Assembly: GCA_017550055.1 (NCBI GenBank)
Contig: JAFYMM010000117.1
Location: forward strand, 1-6,312
Reading direction: 5' to 3'
Origin: Paludibacteraceae bacterium
Lineage (GTDB): Bacteria; Bacteroidota; Bacteroidia; Bacteroidales; Paludibacteraceae
Length of the DNA: 6,312 bases
Positions 4,582 through 6,312 of the stretch are shown in pieces. Position 1 is the stretch's first letter. Every line of letters starts with the position of its first letter. Made by a program: the position numbers and the translations under genes. A model generated the notes under the pieces. It did no database searches. It was given only the letters and a program-made list of their open reading frames with translations, and was not told the origin of the DNA.

Positions 4582-6312
4582 ATGAAAACAGAAAAAGAGA
4601 AAAAACCAGAAAAACGTAGTTTCACTAAAGAGGCTATAACACGTCAGGTGTTGAATTTTTTTAATGAAAATTCAACTAAGCCATTCAATTACAAACAAGT
4701 GGCAGCGGCTTTGGGATTGAAAAAGTCGGTAATGAAAGAGCGTGTGGTTGACGCTATGTTTGACCTTGAGTCAGCAGGTAAAATTCAACGCATAAGTGCA
4801 GGTAAATATAAAGCTAATATGCGCCGACAAACAGTAACGGGCGTCCTTGACCGTGAGTCAGTGGCTAAAAAGACCTACCTTATACCCGATGATGGAGGAG
4901 AACGTGTGTGGATTGCAGAACGTTCGATGGGATGTGCTCTAAATGGCGACAAAGTAGAGGTTGTATTATTCCCTCGTCGCAAAGGTAAAGAGCAAGAAGG
5001 AGAAGTGGTGAATGTGCTTGAACGCAAAAAGACTGAATTTGTTGGCATATTGGAAGTTAAGCCTACTTTTGCATTCCTTAATATTGACAAGAAACTATTG
5101 ACCCACGATATGTTTATTCCTCTTGAAAAATTGAATGGAGGAAAAGACGGACAACGATGTGTGGGACGCATAGTTGAATGGTCGAGCAAAGAGAAAAACC
5201 CTATTGGCGAGATTGTTGCAGTGCTAGGCGATGTGGGTAACAACGATGCAGAGATGCATGCTATATTAGCCGAATTCGGATTGCCATATTCATATCCAAA
5301 AGAGGTAGAGGATGCAGCTAACGAGATTTCGGATGTTATTGATGCCGAAGAGATTGCCCGCCGTAAAGATATGCGAGACGTGACAACCTTCACCATTGAC
5401 CCTCGCGACGCAAAAGACTTTGATGACGCATTGTCAATCAGAAAATTAGAGACAGGATTGTGGGAAGTTGGGGTGCATATTGCCGACGTAACTCACTATG
5501 TAACACCAAATTCGATTATAGACAAAGAGGCTTATAAACGTGCGACATCAGTCTATTTAGTAGATAGAACGATACCGATGTTGCCAGAAAGGTTGTGCAA
5601 TAATATTTGCTCATTGCGACCAAATGAGGATAAATTATCTTATTCGGTTGTATTTCAATTAGATGAGTTTGCAGAAGTGAAAAGCTATGAAATTTGTCGT
5701 ACTGTAATAAATTCGAATAGACGATTTGCCTATGAAGAAGCACAGGCAATAATTGAATCTGGCGAAGGCGATTATGCTACTGAACTATTGAAATTGAATG
5801 AGTTAGCAAAAATATTGAGGGTTAAGAGATTTGCGAAAGGGGCCATTGCGTTTGACCGCGTGGAAGTGAGATTTGAGATTGACGAAAAGGGCAAACCACT
5901 AAGCGTATATTTCAAAGAGTCTAAAGAGGCAAATAAATTGATTGAAGAGTTTATGTTGTTGGCTAATAAGACAGTAGCTACACATATAGGTAAGCCAAAA
6001 GGTGTGAAAGGAGCTAAAGCAAAACCTAAGACATTTGTGTATCGCGTGCACGATGTGCCTAATCCAGATAAATTGGAGAATTTTAGTACGTTTATCAAGC
6101 GATTTGGATATAAATTGAAAACTACGGGTAAGAACCAAGAGGTGTCGTCTGCTATCAATAATTTACTAGACCAAGTGGCAGGCAAACGTGAACAAAATTT
6201 GATTGAAACTCTAGCAGTTAGATCAATGGCTAAGGCTACTTATACAACCGAAAATATTGGACACTATGGATTGGCGTTCGACTATTATTCGCACTTTACG
6301 TCGCCTATTCGC
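4582..6312 (+). CDS. rnr: Ribonuclease R (3'-5' exoribonuclease), C-terminus beyond window
   Basis: RNase R degrades structured RNA processively from the 3' end, releasing nucleoside monophosphates. It acts in mRNA decay and rRNA and tRNA quality control. The reading frame is open for 577 codons to the right edge. Domains in order: a lysine-rich start and winged-helix domain (12-77, with the wing at GKIQRISAGKYK), a first cold-shock OB fold (about 84-145), a second one (about 153-200, with DMFIPLEKL), then the RNB catalytic domain from about 265. The metal-binding motif is TIDPRDAKDFDDA at 271-283; Asp273, Asp279, Asp281 and Asp282 match the four catalytic aspartates of E. coli RNase R (272, 278, 280, 281). 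HIADVTHYV (299-307) and the closing HFTSPIR (571-577) are further RNB signatures. The missing part should be the end of RNB and an S1 domain, roughly 140 residues. The ATG at 4582 has only a purine-rich stretch upstream. It follows the lipoprotein gene by 14 bp and is probably co-transcribed. Confidence 0.97.
   Translation, partial: MKTEKEKKPEKRSFTKEAITRQVLNFFNENSTKPFNYKQVAAALGLKKSVMKERVVDAMFDLESAGKIQRISAGKYKANMRRQTVTGVLDRESVAKKTYLIPDDGGERVWIAERSMGCALNGDKVEVVLFPRRKGKEQEGEVVNVLERKKTEFVGILEVKPTFAFLNIDKKLLTHDMFIPLEKLNGGKDGQRCVGRIVEWSSKEKNPIGEIVAVLGDVGNNDAEMHAILAEFGLPYSYPKEVEDAANEISDVIDAEEIARRKDMRDVTTFTIDPRDAKDFDDALSIRKLETGLWEVGVHIADVTHYVTPNSIIDKEAYKRATSVYLVDRTIPMLPERLCNNICSLRPNEDKLSYSVVFQLDEFAEVKSYEICRTVINSNRRFAYEEAQAIIESGEGDYATELLKLNELAKILRVKRFAKGAIAFDRVEVRFEIDEKGKPLSVYFKESKEANKLIEEFMLLANKTVATHIGKPKGVKGAKAKPKTFVYRVHDVPNPDKLENFSTFIKRFGYKLKTTGKNQEVSSAINNLLDQVAGKREQNLIETLAVRSMAKATYTTENIGHYGLAFDYYSHFTSPIR

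Noticed and set aside
4875..5396. Minus-strand open frame of 173 codons opposite rnr
   Set aside because: It lies entirely within the RNase R coding region, including the catalytic domain. Its Ser-rich composition is typical of an antisense shadow.
5772..6185. Minus-strand open frames opposite the 3' part of rnr
   Set aside because: They are shadows of rnr with no motif, and two of them overlap each other in different frames.

Overview
The window looks like a chromosomal segment from a member of the Bacteroidota, most likely Bacteroidales. The genus cannot be fixed from sequence alone. The reasons are an nqr operon of the Bacteroidota type, Bacteroidota-style promoter boxes (TTG, about 20 bp, TAnnTTTG) on both sides of the divergent intergenic region, start codons that mostly lack Shine-Dalgarno sequences, AT-rich spacers, and a DUF3298 lipoprotein. 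No mobile element, CRISPR array, tRNA or rRNA was seen.

Minus strand, positions 3515 down to 1: the start of the operon for the sodium-pumping NADH:quinone oxidoreductase (Na+-NQR). In transcription order it holds nqrA (3515-2163), nqrB (2037-865), nqrC (781-38) and the first 12 codons of nqrD (36-1, running off the left edge). NqrB and NqrC both keep the threonine that carries covalent FMN. The complex oxidises NADH, reduces quinone in the inner membrane and exports Na+.

Both spacers inside this operon, nqrA-nqrB and nqrB-nqrC, are almost filled by inverted arrays of 7-bp tandem repeats that can fold into long imperfect hairpins. The two heptamers differ in sequence, but the layout is the same. 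This is the most unusual structure in the window.

Positions 3516-3862: a 347-bp divergent promoter region. It holds a likely nqr promoter, a long predicted nqr leader with three inverted repeats and an 11-bp tandem repeat, A-tracts spaced near the helical repeat, and a likely promoter for the plus-strand genes.

Plus strand, positions 3863-6312: a small RsiV/DUF3298-like lipoprotein gene, followed 14 bp later by rnr, which encodes ribonuclease R. rnr is open to the right edge (577 codons present) and probably lacks only its C-terminal S1 region. The close spacing suggests these two genes are co-transcribed.
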